Shown here: positions 55,210 to 63,583 of the stretch, one piece after another
Layout: every line of letters starts with the position of its first letter
How positions within the stretch are numbered: the stretch's first letter is position 1
Origin: Clostridium_AM sp963780135
GTDB taxonomy: Bacteria > Bacillota > Clostridia > Clostridiales > Clostridiaceae
Length of the DNA: 64,000 nt
Direction: 5' to 3'
Assembly (NCBI GenBank): GCA_963780135.1
Contig: CAWAAR010000003.1
Span: 3,534,001-3,598,000 of the forward strand
Made by a program: the position numbers and the translations under genes
Notes under the pieces: generated by a model
Databases searched by the model: none
The model's input: only the letters and a program-made list of their open reading frames with translations
What the model was told of the DNA's origin: nothing

Positions 55210-55980
55210 TTAATACTGATAAACTAAGCTTACAACAGCCTTAACCTTGTAAGTTCCTGTTTCTATGGACATGCTACTTGACTTTTCTGATAAGTCCTTA
55301 GCTGCACCGTTAAAATAAACTGGATATTGATTAGGAATACTACTAGAATCCTCATTTATTTTTACGGGAGTTGATATTGTCACTCCTATAGAACTAGCAA
55401 TTACTTGAGCTGTACTAGCTGCATTTGATATAGCATTTTTTAAAGCCATATTGTAATATTTTTGATAATCATTTACTCCAAAGCTCACGCCATTAGAATT
55501 ATTTGCTCCATTTGCTACAGCGCTATCAATTATCGTTCCAACTTTAGTTATGTCTTTAACTGTAACACTTAAAGTATTTAAAACAGTATATCCTACCAGT
55601 GTATTATTCCCTGTTTTATTATCATAATTATATTTAGGACTAATGCTATAATTTACAGTTTTAATATCTTCACCTTGTACCCCTAACTTCTTAACTCCAT
55701 CAATAATTTTATTCATTGTATTTGTGTTTTCATTTTGTGCTTCACTAACAGTATTCTTTTCTGTTATTACTCCTAAAGATACATAGGCTATATCTGGTGT
55801 TATATTTATTTCACCATTCCCAGTAACATTTATTGTTTTTGCTGTTGATTCACTTATTTTGTCCTCTGCTGCTAATACTTTCGAGCTTGTACTAGAACTT
55901 AACCCTATTGAAAAAGTAAAAGCAATTGTAAAAACAAAAATAAATGATAGTTTTGATTTTAATAAATTTCTAGTTTTCAA
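55210..55980 (-). CDS. SIMPL domain (DUF541) exported protein
   Basis: The protein has 256 residues. A signal peptide (KTRNLLKSKLSFIFVF ... SSKVLAAEDK) is followed by a SIMPL/DUF541 domain: INVTGNGEINITPDIAYVSL, KIIDGVKKLGVQGEDIKTVN, YSISPKYNYDN and GYTVLNTLSVTVKDI. SIMPL proteins are periplasmic or surface proteins that form oligomeric channel-like rings; their role is poorly known. The TTG at 55980 is preferred (AAGGAG with 10-nt spacing); a GTG three codons upstream touches the ribosome site. Confidence 0.85.
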   Translation of the reverse strand: MKTRNLLKSKLSFIFVFTIAFTFSIGLSSSTSSKVLAAEDKISESTAKTINVTGNGEINITPDIAYVSLGVITEKNTVSEAQNENTNTMNKIIDGVKKLGVQGEDIKTVNYSISPKYNYDNKTGNNTLVGYTVLNTLSVTVKDITKVGTIIDSAVANGANNSNGVSFGVNDYQKYYNMALKNAISNAASTAQVIASSIGVTISTPVKINEDSSSIPNQYPVYFNGAAKDLSEKSSSMSIETGTYKVKAVVSLVYQY

Positions 55981-56089
55981 ATTTACCACACTCCTTTATA
56001 ATAGTAATTTTACCATAACTAAGCAGCTTATGAAAACATAAACATTACATTACAACACAGTATTTATATTTTTCTGAAAAGCCTTAAAA

Positions 56090-58162
56090 TTAAACTACAA
56101 ATTTTTTCACACTATCTCCAAGCTTTGATTCAGCTTCTGCCAATTCTGAAATAGAATTTCCTATATCATTTATCATTGTTAACTGTTCTACATTAGATGC
56201 ATCTATTTCTTCAGTACCTGCAGCTGTTTCTTCTGCTATAGCTGCTATACTACTTATACTATCTCCTGCTTCTATAGCATTTTGATTTAGAATAGTTGAT
56301 TTTTCTGAAATATTTTTAATATTAACTGCAATACTTTCAACCACCTCTGATATACCTTTAAAAGCATCTATGGTTTCCATTAGTGCTTTTTCTTGCTTTG
56401 TCCCAACCTCTTCATTCTTTTTTATTTCTAAAACAGCATTATTAACTCCATTTTGAACATCTTTTATAATTACCGCAATTTTCTCTACTGATTTAGAAGT
56501 TTGTTCTGCAAGGTTTCTTATTTCATCAGCTACTACTGCAAAACCTTTCCCCTGCTCACCAGCCCTAGCAGCTTCAATTGCAGCATTTAAAGCTAGTAGA
56601 TTAGTTTGATCTGATATTTCTTTTATAAACTCAAGTATATTCTCTATCTCTTTTGATTTCCCCGAAAGACTTATAACTGCCTCTGATACATTTTCACTAA
56701 CTAATTTGCTTTCATTCATTTGAGCTTGTTGATAACTTACGGATTTTTCCCCTGAATTTAGATTATCTTTTGAACTACCTACTAATTTTTCCACCTGATA
56801 TATATCTTCTACTACTTTTTTTAAGCCTTCTACAATACCAGATATTTTAGAATTTCCATCTTCTGTAACAGATGCTTGTTCTACTGCCCCTTTAGCAAGT
56901 TCTGATATAGCATTAGCTACTTGTTCAGAAACACTTTGTAAATTTTTTGAAACATCAAGTATTTTTTCAGTATTAGAGTTTACTTTTGAACTCATATTCA
57001 TAGTTTCAGTAATAAGCATTTTATTATTATGCAACATAGAATTAAAAGCATCAGAAAGTTGTCCAACTTCATCCTCTGACTTTATATGACTTTCTACAGT
57101 TAAATCTCCAGTTCCTGCTTTCTTAAACAAATGGGTTAACATCTTTATAGGATTTGATATGCGTTTAGCTAGGTAAAAGGCTGTAATAGTAGATATTCCT
57201 ATTCCTATTAGTGCCACAATAATTACAAAAACTGCTACACTATTTACATCTTTGTAGACTTCTGAATTTGGTACTGTAACCAACATTATATCTCCATTTT
57301 CAACCTTTGAGAATCCCATCAATTTCTTTTGTCCATTAGCACTTGCTTCAAATACCCCTTTTTCATTTTTCGCTATATAGTCTGTCAGTGCCTTTCCTTC
57401 ACCATTATTAGTAGTTTTTAAATTATCTGTTTGTTTAAATTTAGGATGCACCAAAAAATCAAAATTTGAATTAAGAAGAGATGCATATCCACTGCTATAA
57501 ACTTTTTCTTTATTTACTATATCTTTAATAGTGTCATACTTAATATCCATGCCTGCCACTCCAATTACATTTCCATCTATAATTATTGGCATACTGTATG
57601 TAACCATATTAATTTTTGTTACAGGGTCAACATAGGGGTCTGTCCAAAATGATTTTTTCTCTACCATAGATTTGTAGTACCATTGATAATTATCTTTATC
57701 TTGATCCATTTCCTTAATCGTTGGTGTAACATACTCTGAATACTGAAATCCTTTTCCATCTGAATTTATAAACATTGGTCCCCTTACCTTTTCATCCTTT
57801 GAAAATTCTTTATTAAAAAGTATATAAGTGTCTAAATCAGTAGATCCAGCTTCAGCAACTTTTTTAAGAGTTGCTGAAATTTCATTAGAATACTGTTTTA
57901 TATACTCAGGATCATTTTTTAGTTTTTCTAAATTTACAGTATTAGAAATAACATTTATTAAATCATCTGATCTTATTTCAAAAGCATTTAATTTATTGTT
58001 GAATTCTGTTGTCAGTTTTTCTGATGTTACTAATAAATTTTGCTGTGCAGTGTTTTTGATAATAACTTGACTTTTAATAATACTTATAGAACCTACTAAG
58101 AAGGATACTATAACTACAGAACATACTATTGCCAAAGTTATTTTATGTGATATTTTTTTCAT
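56090..58162 (-). CDS. Methyl-accepting chemotaxis protein with dCache-type sensor
   Basis: The protein has 690 residues. TM1 is at 8-29. A large extracytoplasmic domain (30-305) has the dCache pattern: YQWYYKSMVEKKSFWTDPYV, VTYSMPIIIDGNVIGVAGMD and a second PAS-like unit with VYSSGYASLLNSNFDFLVHP. This is the usual sensor for amino acids and similar ligands. TM2 is near 308-330, then HAMP and the signalling domain with tip ISDQTNLLALNAAIEAARAG. The start at 58162 follows GGAGGGG. Confidence 0.94.
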   Translation of the reverse strand: MKKISHKITLAIVCSVVIVSFLVGSISIIKSQVIIKNTAQQNLLVTSEKLTTEFNNKLNAFEIRSDDLINVISNTVNLEKLKNDPEYIKQYSNEISATLKKVAEAGSTDLDTYILFNKEFSKDEKVRGPMFINSDGKGFQYSEYVTPTIKEMDQDKDNYQWYYKSMVEKKSFWTDPYVDPVTKINMVTYSMPIIIDGNVIGVAGMDIKYDTIKDIVNKEKVYSSGYASLLNSNFDFLVHPKFKQTDNLKTTNNGEGKALTDYIAKNEKGVFEASANGQKKLMGFSKVENGDIMLVTVPNSEVYKDVNSVAVFVIIVALIGIGISTITAFYLAKRISNPIKMLTHLFKKAGTGDLTVESHIKSEDEVGQLSDAFNSMLHNNKMLITETMNMSSKVNSNTEKILDVSKNLQSVSEQVANAISELAKGAVEQASVTEDGNSKISGIVEGLKKVVEDIYQVEKLVGSSKDNLNSGEKSVSYQQAQMNESKLVSENVSEAVISLSGKSKEIENILEFIKEISDQTNLLALNAAIEAARAGEQGKGFAVVADEIRNLAEQTSKSVEKIAVIIKDVQNGVNNAVLEIKKNEEVGTKQEKALMETIDAFKGISEVVESIAVNIKNISEKSTILNQNAIEAGDSISSIAAIAEETAAGTEEIDASNVEQLTMINDIGNSISELAEAESKLGDSVKKFVV

Positions 58163-58448
58163 ATAATCCCCTCCTATTTTTGCATTTTCAAAATTTATTG
58201 ACATTTATACAAAGAATAAATTAATAATTTTACAACATATTTTTTGAATAGTCGTACTATTATAACTATTATAGCTACTATAACCATTTTTTGCAATATT
58301 TACTTGACGCATTTAAAACATTTTGTGCAAAAATAGTAAATATTTATTATATAAAATTTTTAATTAAATTCTGTGTAAAATATGTTTATTTATTTAAAAA
58401 TTGCATACAATAATGCCAGTAGATTTATGTATAGAAAGGATGTTTGCA
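58163..58448. other. Divergent promoter region, no gene
   Basis: AT-rich DNA between the divergent chemoreceptor and 3D-domain genes. No repeat, operator-like palindrome or riboswitch recognised. Confidence 0.4.
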
Positions 58449-59024
58449 TTGAATACAAAGGTAAAAAATATAGTATTGTCAATTGTTTTAATAATTGGAC
58501 TTATACCTATGAAATATACAAACATTTATATGAAAAATAAAACCATGAATAAAAAGGTTGTTGCTGCCGAAAATAAGAAAAATATGAAGAATAATATTTT
58601 ACTTAGTTCAGCAGTTAGTAAACTTTCTAATTTTAGTAATAATAATTGTAAAATTACACAAAAATGTAATCTCATTAAAAATCAGTATTCTCGAGGCGCT
58701 AATCTTGGTACCGAAATTGATATTACTCTTACTTTTTATACCAGCCTACCAGAAGAAAATGGAGGATTTACAGAAATCAACTGTACTGGTAAACAGCTTC
58801 TTCCTGGCATGGCTGCCAACAATGTGCTTCCTTTAGGAACAAAAATTTTCACAAATGAATTTGGTACATTAACAGTTGCTGATAGAGGTGGTAATAACTT
58901 TGATACTATGCATAGATTAGACGTATATATTCCTAGAAACCCTGGAGAAAATGACAATGATTATACAATAAGAGTTAATGCTATGGGAAAAATGACTATT
59001 AGAGGATTCATTGTAGAATCCTAA
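58449..59024 (+). CDS. 3D domain-containing exported protein
   Basis: The protein has 191 residues. An N-terminal signal anchor (VKNIVLSIVLIIGLIPMKY) and a linker rich in Asn/Lys precede a C-terminal 3D (Asp-Asp-Asp) domain from about residue 90: ITLTFYTSLPEENGGF, GMAANNVLPLGTKIF, GTLTVADRGGNNF, and HRLDVYIP with its conserved Asp residues. This fold is found in lytic transglycosylase-like and YuiC/YocH-type cell-wall enzymes, so a peptidoglycan role is likely. The TTG at 58449 has AAAGGA 8 nt upstream; an ATG at 58440 touches that site. Confidence 0.8.
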   Translation: MNTKVKNIVLSIVLIIGLIPMKYTNIYMKNKTMNKKVVAAENKKNMKNNILLSSAVSKLSNFSNNNCKITQKCNLIKNQYSRGANLGTEIDITLTFYTSLPEENGGFTEINCTGKQLLPGMAANNVLPLGTKIFTNEFGTLTVADRGGNNFDTMHRLDVYIPRNPGENDNDYTIRVNAMGKMTIRGFIVES

Positions 59025-59041
59025 ATAGCCATTTTTACACT

Positions 59042-59629
59042 TTAATTGTATTTAATCATATATTTTTTCAATTCTTTTGATGCAATACCTACTTCTAATA
59101 TATATTTATGGTCATCTGTAGGAAGATACTCCCACTTTCTAAGTTCATGTGTCTTTAATTCAGATGTTACTTTTGAAATTTCTATTTCCTTTGCACTTTT
59201 TATTTCTATAAGTTTCTTATAAAAATCCGGAAATTGTTTAAAATCAATCCCCACAGCTTTAGGAAAAGTTGAATAATCAATAATACCATTATTGTCTATA
59301 AGATATAAGTCAACCATATTATTATGTTCTTCTTTAATATCTTTAAGTTTCATTTCATTAAGGTTTTCTTTATGATTATTATATTCATTTTTAAAACTCT
59401 CCATAGTTTCTTTCATTACGGGATCATAATAACTTGAAACAAGTTCATAATTTTCTTCAGTACGATTTATAATATCTATAACAGAATGTTTTGATTGGTT
59501 AATAGCTATATTTGCATTATTCAAAATGTTATTTTTTAAATTAATATAGTTTATCTCTGATATAATAATAAATATAGGTATTATAATTAGCATTAAACTA
59601 TAACGAATAGAAATATTTTTAAATTTCAT
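59042..59629 (-). CDS. Orphan single-TM extracytoplasmic sensor-like protein
   Basis: The protein has 195 residues. A membrane segment (YSLMLIIIPIFIIISEI) is followed by a helical stretch and a Cache/PAS-like region (VDLYLIDNNGIIDYSTFPKA). This resembles the outer sensor part of histidine kinases, diguanylate cyclases or chemoreceptors. The protein ends without a second TM or any output domain, and only 17 nt separate its stop from the convergent 3D gene, so it is either truncated or an accessory sensor. GAGG precedes the ATG at 59629. Confidence 0.6.
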   Translation of the reverse strand: MKFKNISIRYSLMLIIIPIFIIISEINYINLKNNILNNANIAINQSKHSVIDIINRTEENYELVSSYYDPVMKETMESFKNEYNNHKENLNEMKLKDIKEEHNNMVDLYLIDNNGIIDYSTFPKAVGIDFKQFPDFYKKLIEIKSAKEIEISKVTSELKTHELRKWEYLPTDDHKYILEVGIASKELKKYMIKYN

Positions 59630-59796
59630 GTTTTTTACCTCAAAAGTATATATTATAAGTATTAATCTGTATATACATTTTATCATTATGTAACATTAAA
59701 GTATAGTATATTACTGCTACAACATTATACAAATCACCATTTTAGTACACACTTTTTTTCTTTGAGTTTATTTGCTATTTTAAGGAGTGACAAACT

Positions 59797-60771
59797 ATGG
59801 AAAGTAAAACAGAATTATTAAAAGAAAAAGGAGCAAGGCTTTTAACCTTAAGTAAATTTATGAAAATACTATTAATTCTTCTCTTAATTACTATTTTAAT
59901 TTTGGAGGCTTTTTCAGCTTATATTGTAATTAAATTTAGCCATCCTAAGTCAACTAATTTTCATTCTAATATTAAAGAGTATGGCATAGAAAATTACGAA
60001 AAAATAAGCTTTAACAGTTTTAGTGATAATGTGAATTTAAAAGGATACCTTATCCGAAATGGTAATAGCAAAAAAACTGTAATAATATGCCATGGATATG
60101 GAGATTCTAAATTTATGGTAGGTGGAAGAACGCCAAATTCAGTAAAAGTGGATAACCTCCAGTTATCTAAACTGTTCCTAAATCAAGGATACAATGCTCT
60201 TTTATTTGATTTTAGAGGTCATGGAGAGTATGCTGGCAGAGATGGAGTAACCATTGGATTTAAAGAGCAACAGGACCTTCTCGGAGCTGTAAATTTTGTA
60301 AAATCAAAAGGCATTGGAAATAAAATAGGTGTTATAGGATTTTCTATGGGAGCTGCTACAGCTCTAAGTGCATTGGACAAAACAGATAAAATAAACTTTG
60401 CCATTGCAGATTCGCCTTTTAGTGATTTAAAAAATTATTTATACACCAATATGAAAGTTTGGACAGGTCTTCCCAACTTTCCTTTTGTACCCATGATAGT
60501 TTTAAATTTCAAACTTATTTACGGAGTAGATTACAGCACAATAATCCCTTTAAATAGTGTTAAAAAATCTACCATTCCCATACTTCTAATTCATGGAAAA
60601 GGCGATACTACAATTCCTTATACTGAAAGTGTTAAAATGGAAAAACTATTAAAAAACAAAAACAGCAAATTAGTTTTGTTTAAAGACTCAGTACATGTAG
60701 GCTCCTATTTTATGTACCAAACTCAATACGAAGAAACTATAAAGAAGTTTTTGATGTCCACTGAACATTAG
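59797..60771 (+). CDS. Membrane-anchored alpha/beta hydrolase
   Basis: The protein has 324 residues. An N-terminal TM (about 22-48) is followed by an alpha/beta-hydrolase domain: IICHGYGDSKF (oxyanion region), LLFDFRGHGEYAGRDG, nucleophile elbow GFSMGAAT, Asp in LIHGKGDTTIPY and His in DSVHVGSY, so the Ser-Asp-His triad is complete. It resembles the BAAT/YqkD-type serine esterases of Firmicutes. The substrate is unknown, perhaps an acyl ester or peptide at the membrane surface. AAGGAGTGAC precedes the start. Confidence 0.85.
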   Translation: MESKTELLKEKGARLLTLSKFMKILLILLLITILILEAFSAYIVIKFSHPKSTNFHSNIKEYGIENYEKISFNSFSDNVNLKGYLIRNGNSKKTVIICHGYGDSKFMVGGRTPNSVKVDNLQLSKLFLNQGYNALLFDFRGHGEYAGRDGVTIGFKEQQDLLGAVNFVKSKGIGNKIGVIGFSMGAATALSALDKTDKINFAIADSPFSDLKNYLYTNMKVWTGLPNFPFVPMIVLNFKLIYGVDYSTIIPLNSVKKSTIPILLIHGKGDTTIPYTESVKMEKLLKNKNSKLVLFKDSVHVGSYFMYQTQYEETIKKFLMSTEH

Positions 60772-60828
60772 CAATTTAAAAATTATGCGACGCAAATGGC
60801 AATGAAAATAGGGTTCAGTGGCGGTTTG

Positions 60829-60886
60829 TTTTAACTTATATTCCGTGATATATGGTAAGCGTGTCATCACGGAATAAAAGTTAAAA
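60829..60886. repeat. Hairpin-forming inverted repeat (TTTTAACTTAT ends)
   Basis: 21-nt arms (60829-60849 and 60866-60886; core ATTCCGTGAT/ATCACGGAAT) with a single mismatch. The outer word TTTTAACTTATA also forms part of the ends of the fold-back element at 61465-61778. Confidence 0.7.
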
Positions 60887-60909
60887 TCCAAACTAGTAAC
60901 CATCAAACG

Positions 60910-61083
60910 ATTCTTAGATTCAGGTGGAGATTGCTTATGCAGAATGCCTCTCTTCACCTGAGTCTTATTAACAGTATTCTTAGTGTCTTCATCACTTAGA
61001 ATACGTTATCCTTTAGGGGAAGAACTTATCCAGGGGCGTATCAGCCGTTATTAGCGTTACAGATGGTAGCTATCGGATAAATC
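60910..61083 (+). repeat. TTATCC/GGATAA structured repeat, copy 2 (core shortened)
   Basis: An upstream hairpin (TTAGATTCAGGTGGAGA with TCTTCACCTGAGTCTTA) is followed by AACTTATCCAGGGGCGTATC and, about 40 nt on, GGTAGCTATCGGATAAAT. The internal UUCG-type hairpin of copy 1 is absent, leaving a minimal core. No gene follows it on the same strand. Confidence 0.78.
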
Positions 61084-61464
61084 GACTAATCTATGGTTGA
61101 AAACTTTCTGTACTTACTTTATATTCATTACTTCAAATCTAGTGTTTGTTGGTTAGTTACAAGAATTAATGATAATTAACTAGACTTATATAATTTCCTT
61201 TGTAATATCGTACGAATTCCCTGAAAACAAGAAAATTAACAGGCTAATCGCCTTGGGATTTTTATCTTATAACTACACGTTGATGTCTACCTGCTGTAAA
61301 ACTCCCACTAAGTTTATATGAATTGATATCAGAACCTTTGAAAATAATTAAATGCATACAAATCCGAACCTAACGGTATCAAGGCTTATCAGCCTTTTAA
61401 TGAAGACTATATCCATTTGTAAAAAGCAAATTTAAATTATAAGTGAGTACATTTACGGTAACTA
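61084..61464. other. Unexplained non-coding stretch
   Basis: No ORF with a ribosome site. It contains a small perfect hairpin AAGGCT-TATC-AGCCTT (61381-61396). Around it one frame reads GIKAYQPFNEDYIHL and a stop, which might be the tail of a decayed gene; I cannot identify it. Confidence 0.4.
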
Positions 61465-61778
61465 GTTTTTATTTTAACTTATACGTAATGGTATATTATA
61501 AGGAATTTGTCACATCAATTAAATTATTTTTTTATTAGTCTTAGTTCAAATTTTCTGAAAGCCTTAGAACTTTAGCCCTGTTTGAGAGTAGCGAGTTTGG
61601 CAAAGTTCTTAGGCTTTCAGAAAATTTGAGCTTTGGTATTTAATTGGAAATTCCTCTTCGTTTCCTCAGAGGAGTAAGCGATTCGCACAAAATCATAGAT
61701 TTTGGCTCTCTGCTTAAACATATTTAATAGTGCGAATTCCTTATAATATACCATGGAGTATAAGTTAAAATAAAAACA
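61465..61778. repeat. 314-bp fold-back element with about 47-bp terminal inverted repeats
   Basis: The outer arms (61465-61514 and 61731-61778) are almost identical in inverted orientation: GTTTTTATTTTAACTTATAC, then ATGGTATATTATAAGGAATT. Inside is a second inverted repeat with 29-nt arms (61546-61574 and 61603-61631; core TTTTCTGAAAGCCT) and two mismatches. There is no ORF. It looks like a non-autonomous foldback element or MITE. Confidence 0.8.
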
Positions 61779-61862
61779 ACACCATAATGTAGACTGCATA
61801 CAACTGAAATTTGAATTAGCTACTTGCATCGCATTATGCTTAAAATTTATCACAAACTTGAT

Positions 61863-63569
61863 TTAAAATGCTCCTGAGTCTCCGCCTCCGCCGCCAGAAC
61901 AATCTGAGCCTCCTGAAAATCCTCCAAATCCACCATCACTGCTGCTATTGTTACTGCTAATAGCAGTAGTATTATATATATTATTGTCAATACTATCCCA
62001 TAAATAAATGTTTGTAAGACAATATGAATAATCATTATACATATCATAGTAATAAGGGTCTTCTGAGTCATTATAAATATTGTTTAGCTTTTTAGAAAAT
62101 TCTTCTAACTCTCTTTCATCTATTTCTAAAGCTGAGGCATATATTAAAATATCTTGGTTATTTGATAAATTTACAGATTGTCCATCAGTATTAAAATAAT
62201 CTAAAATGTATTCTCTATAAGCAAGCCACTTAATTTTTTCATTATAGGCTTCATTACTTAACACTTTTTTACCTTCTATAGTAATATAAAAATTTAATTT
62301 CTCACCTTGCTCTCTTATTAATCTCTCCCACTCTGAAAAATATTTTTTAAATTCCAAAGCACCTGTTCTAGAATTTACCTCTTCTCCAATAGATTTTAAA
62401 CTAAAGTGCCCATGTTTTTCATAACGGCTTAACCATTTTATAAAATATCTTAAATGATAAGATGTTGGAGGCGAAATCATATTGTTTTTTCTAAAACACA
62501 GATCTCCTTCTTCAAGTTTATTTAAAGATTCTGATTTTAAATTTTTTTCTAAAGTGTAATACCCTTTTTTACATAAGTAAAACAACGTAGAAGGTATAGC
62601 TGAGCTAGAAATGTGTTTTTCATTATACAATAAGTTTACTAAGGCTGCTGAAAGATCCTTTGGTATAGTATCCAAGGTTTCTTCCTGGAAAAATTGAAAT
62701 TCGCTTCTATATTTTTCCAGTGCTTCTTTAAATTTTTTACTCCTTTTACCACGAAAATATATAAGAAGGTAAATAAGTACGCCTACACCAGCTGCTGCAA
62801 AAACAAATCCAAAATCTTCTTTATCACTTTTCTTATCTTCCTTCACATTAGTGGTGGTATTAATATCCTTCATGTTTTCATTAACACTATCATCATAAGA
62901 TTTTTCATCAATCTTTAAGAATTCTGGCTGAAAGCGAATCTTTATTCCTAAAACTGAAGTTAGATTATTTGCTTTTATATAAATACTATTAGAATCATAA
63001 TTAGTATTAGATTCACCATCTATGTATACCCAATACTTAAATTTATTAAGATCAAATTTTGAATCCTTTAAAGACAAATTAAAATTCACTTCTTTAATAG
63101 ACATATTATTCTCCACTTTATAAAAGCTCCAATAAAGTTGTCCAAATTCTTTATATTTTAATGCTGCTCTTTGAATTGTATAGTTAAGCAGGAGAGTCTT
63201 TTTTTCATCAACACTTTTTGAAAATACCTTTATCTGAGTATTTTCACCAAAGTCAACAATTTCATATGTATTATCTTTTGAATCATTACTTAATGAAAGC
63301 GATGTTATATTACCTCTTTCATCTTTTATAGCTACTTTTGATACTATATACCCATTAGTTTTATTTTTATTAAGGTTTCTATAAACACCATTATAATTTC
63401 CATTAAAAGCATAAGTTATTTCTTCCTGAACTTCTACATCCCCATTTTCTGCAATTTTTGCAGTGGTGCTCAATTTGTCTATAGTGTAGCTTTTCTCTTG
63501 GGCACTAACCTTCATAGGTGTAATAAATATTAATAATATCAATAAAAATGTTAGTATTAATTTACGCAA
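61863..63569 (-). CDS. DUF2207 domain membrane protein
   Basis: The protein has 568 residues. A signal peptide (RKLILTFLLILLIFITPMKV) is followed by the extracytoplasmic DUF2207 beta-domain (30-230; TAKIAENGDVEVQEEITYAF, NGVYRNLNKNKTNGYIV). A TM at about 250-268 and a large cytoplasmic region with PPTSYHLRYF and LSNNQDILIYASAL follow. The C-terminus is Gly/Ser-rich (GGFGGFSGGSDCSGGGGG), as is common in this family. The function is unknown; the family is linked to membrane homeostasis only by annotation. The start is TTG at 63569 with GGAGGAG upstream. The second membrane segment found in many relatives is not evident. Confidence 0.85.
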   Translation of the reverse strand: MRKLILTFLLILLIFITPMKVSAQEKSYTIDKLSTTAKIAENGDVEVQEEITYAFNGNYNGVYRNLNKNKTNGYIVSKVAIKDERGNITSLSLSNDSKDNTYEIVDFGENTQIKVFSKSVDEKKTLLLNYTIQRAALKYKEFGQLYWSFYKVENNMSIKEVNFNLSLKDSKFDLNKFKYWVYIDGESNTNYDSNSIYIKANNLTSVLGIKIRFQPEFLKIDEKSYDDSVNENMKDINTTTNVKEDKKSDKEDFGFVFAAAGVGVLIYLLIYFRGKRSKKFKEALEKYRSEFQFFQEETLDTIPKDLSAALVNLLYNEKHISSSAIPSTLFYLCKKGYYTLEKNLKSESLNKLEEGDLCFRKNNMISPPTSYHLRYFIKWLSRYEKHGHFSLKSIGEEVNSRTGALEFKKYFSEWERLIREQGEKLNFYITIEGKKVLSNEAYNEKIKWLAYREYILDYFNTDGQSVNLSNNQDILIYASALEIDERELEEFSKKLNNIYNDSEDPYYYDMYNDYSYCLTNIYLWDSIDNNIYNTTAISSNNSSSDGGFGGFSGGSDCSGGGGGDSGAF

Positions 63570-63583
63570 AATTTCTCCTCCAT

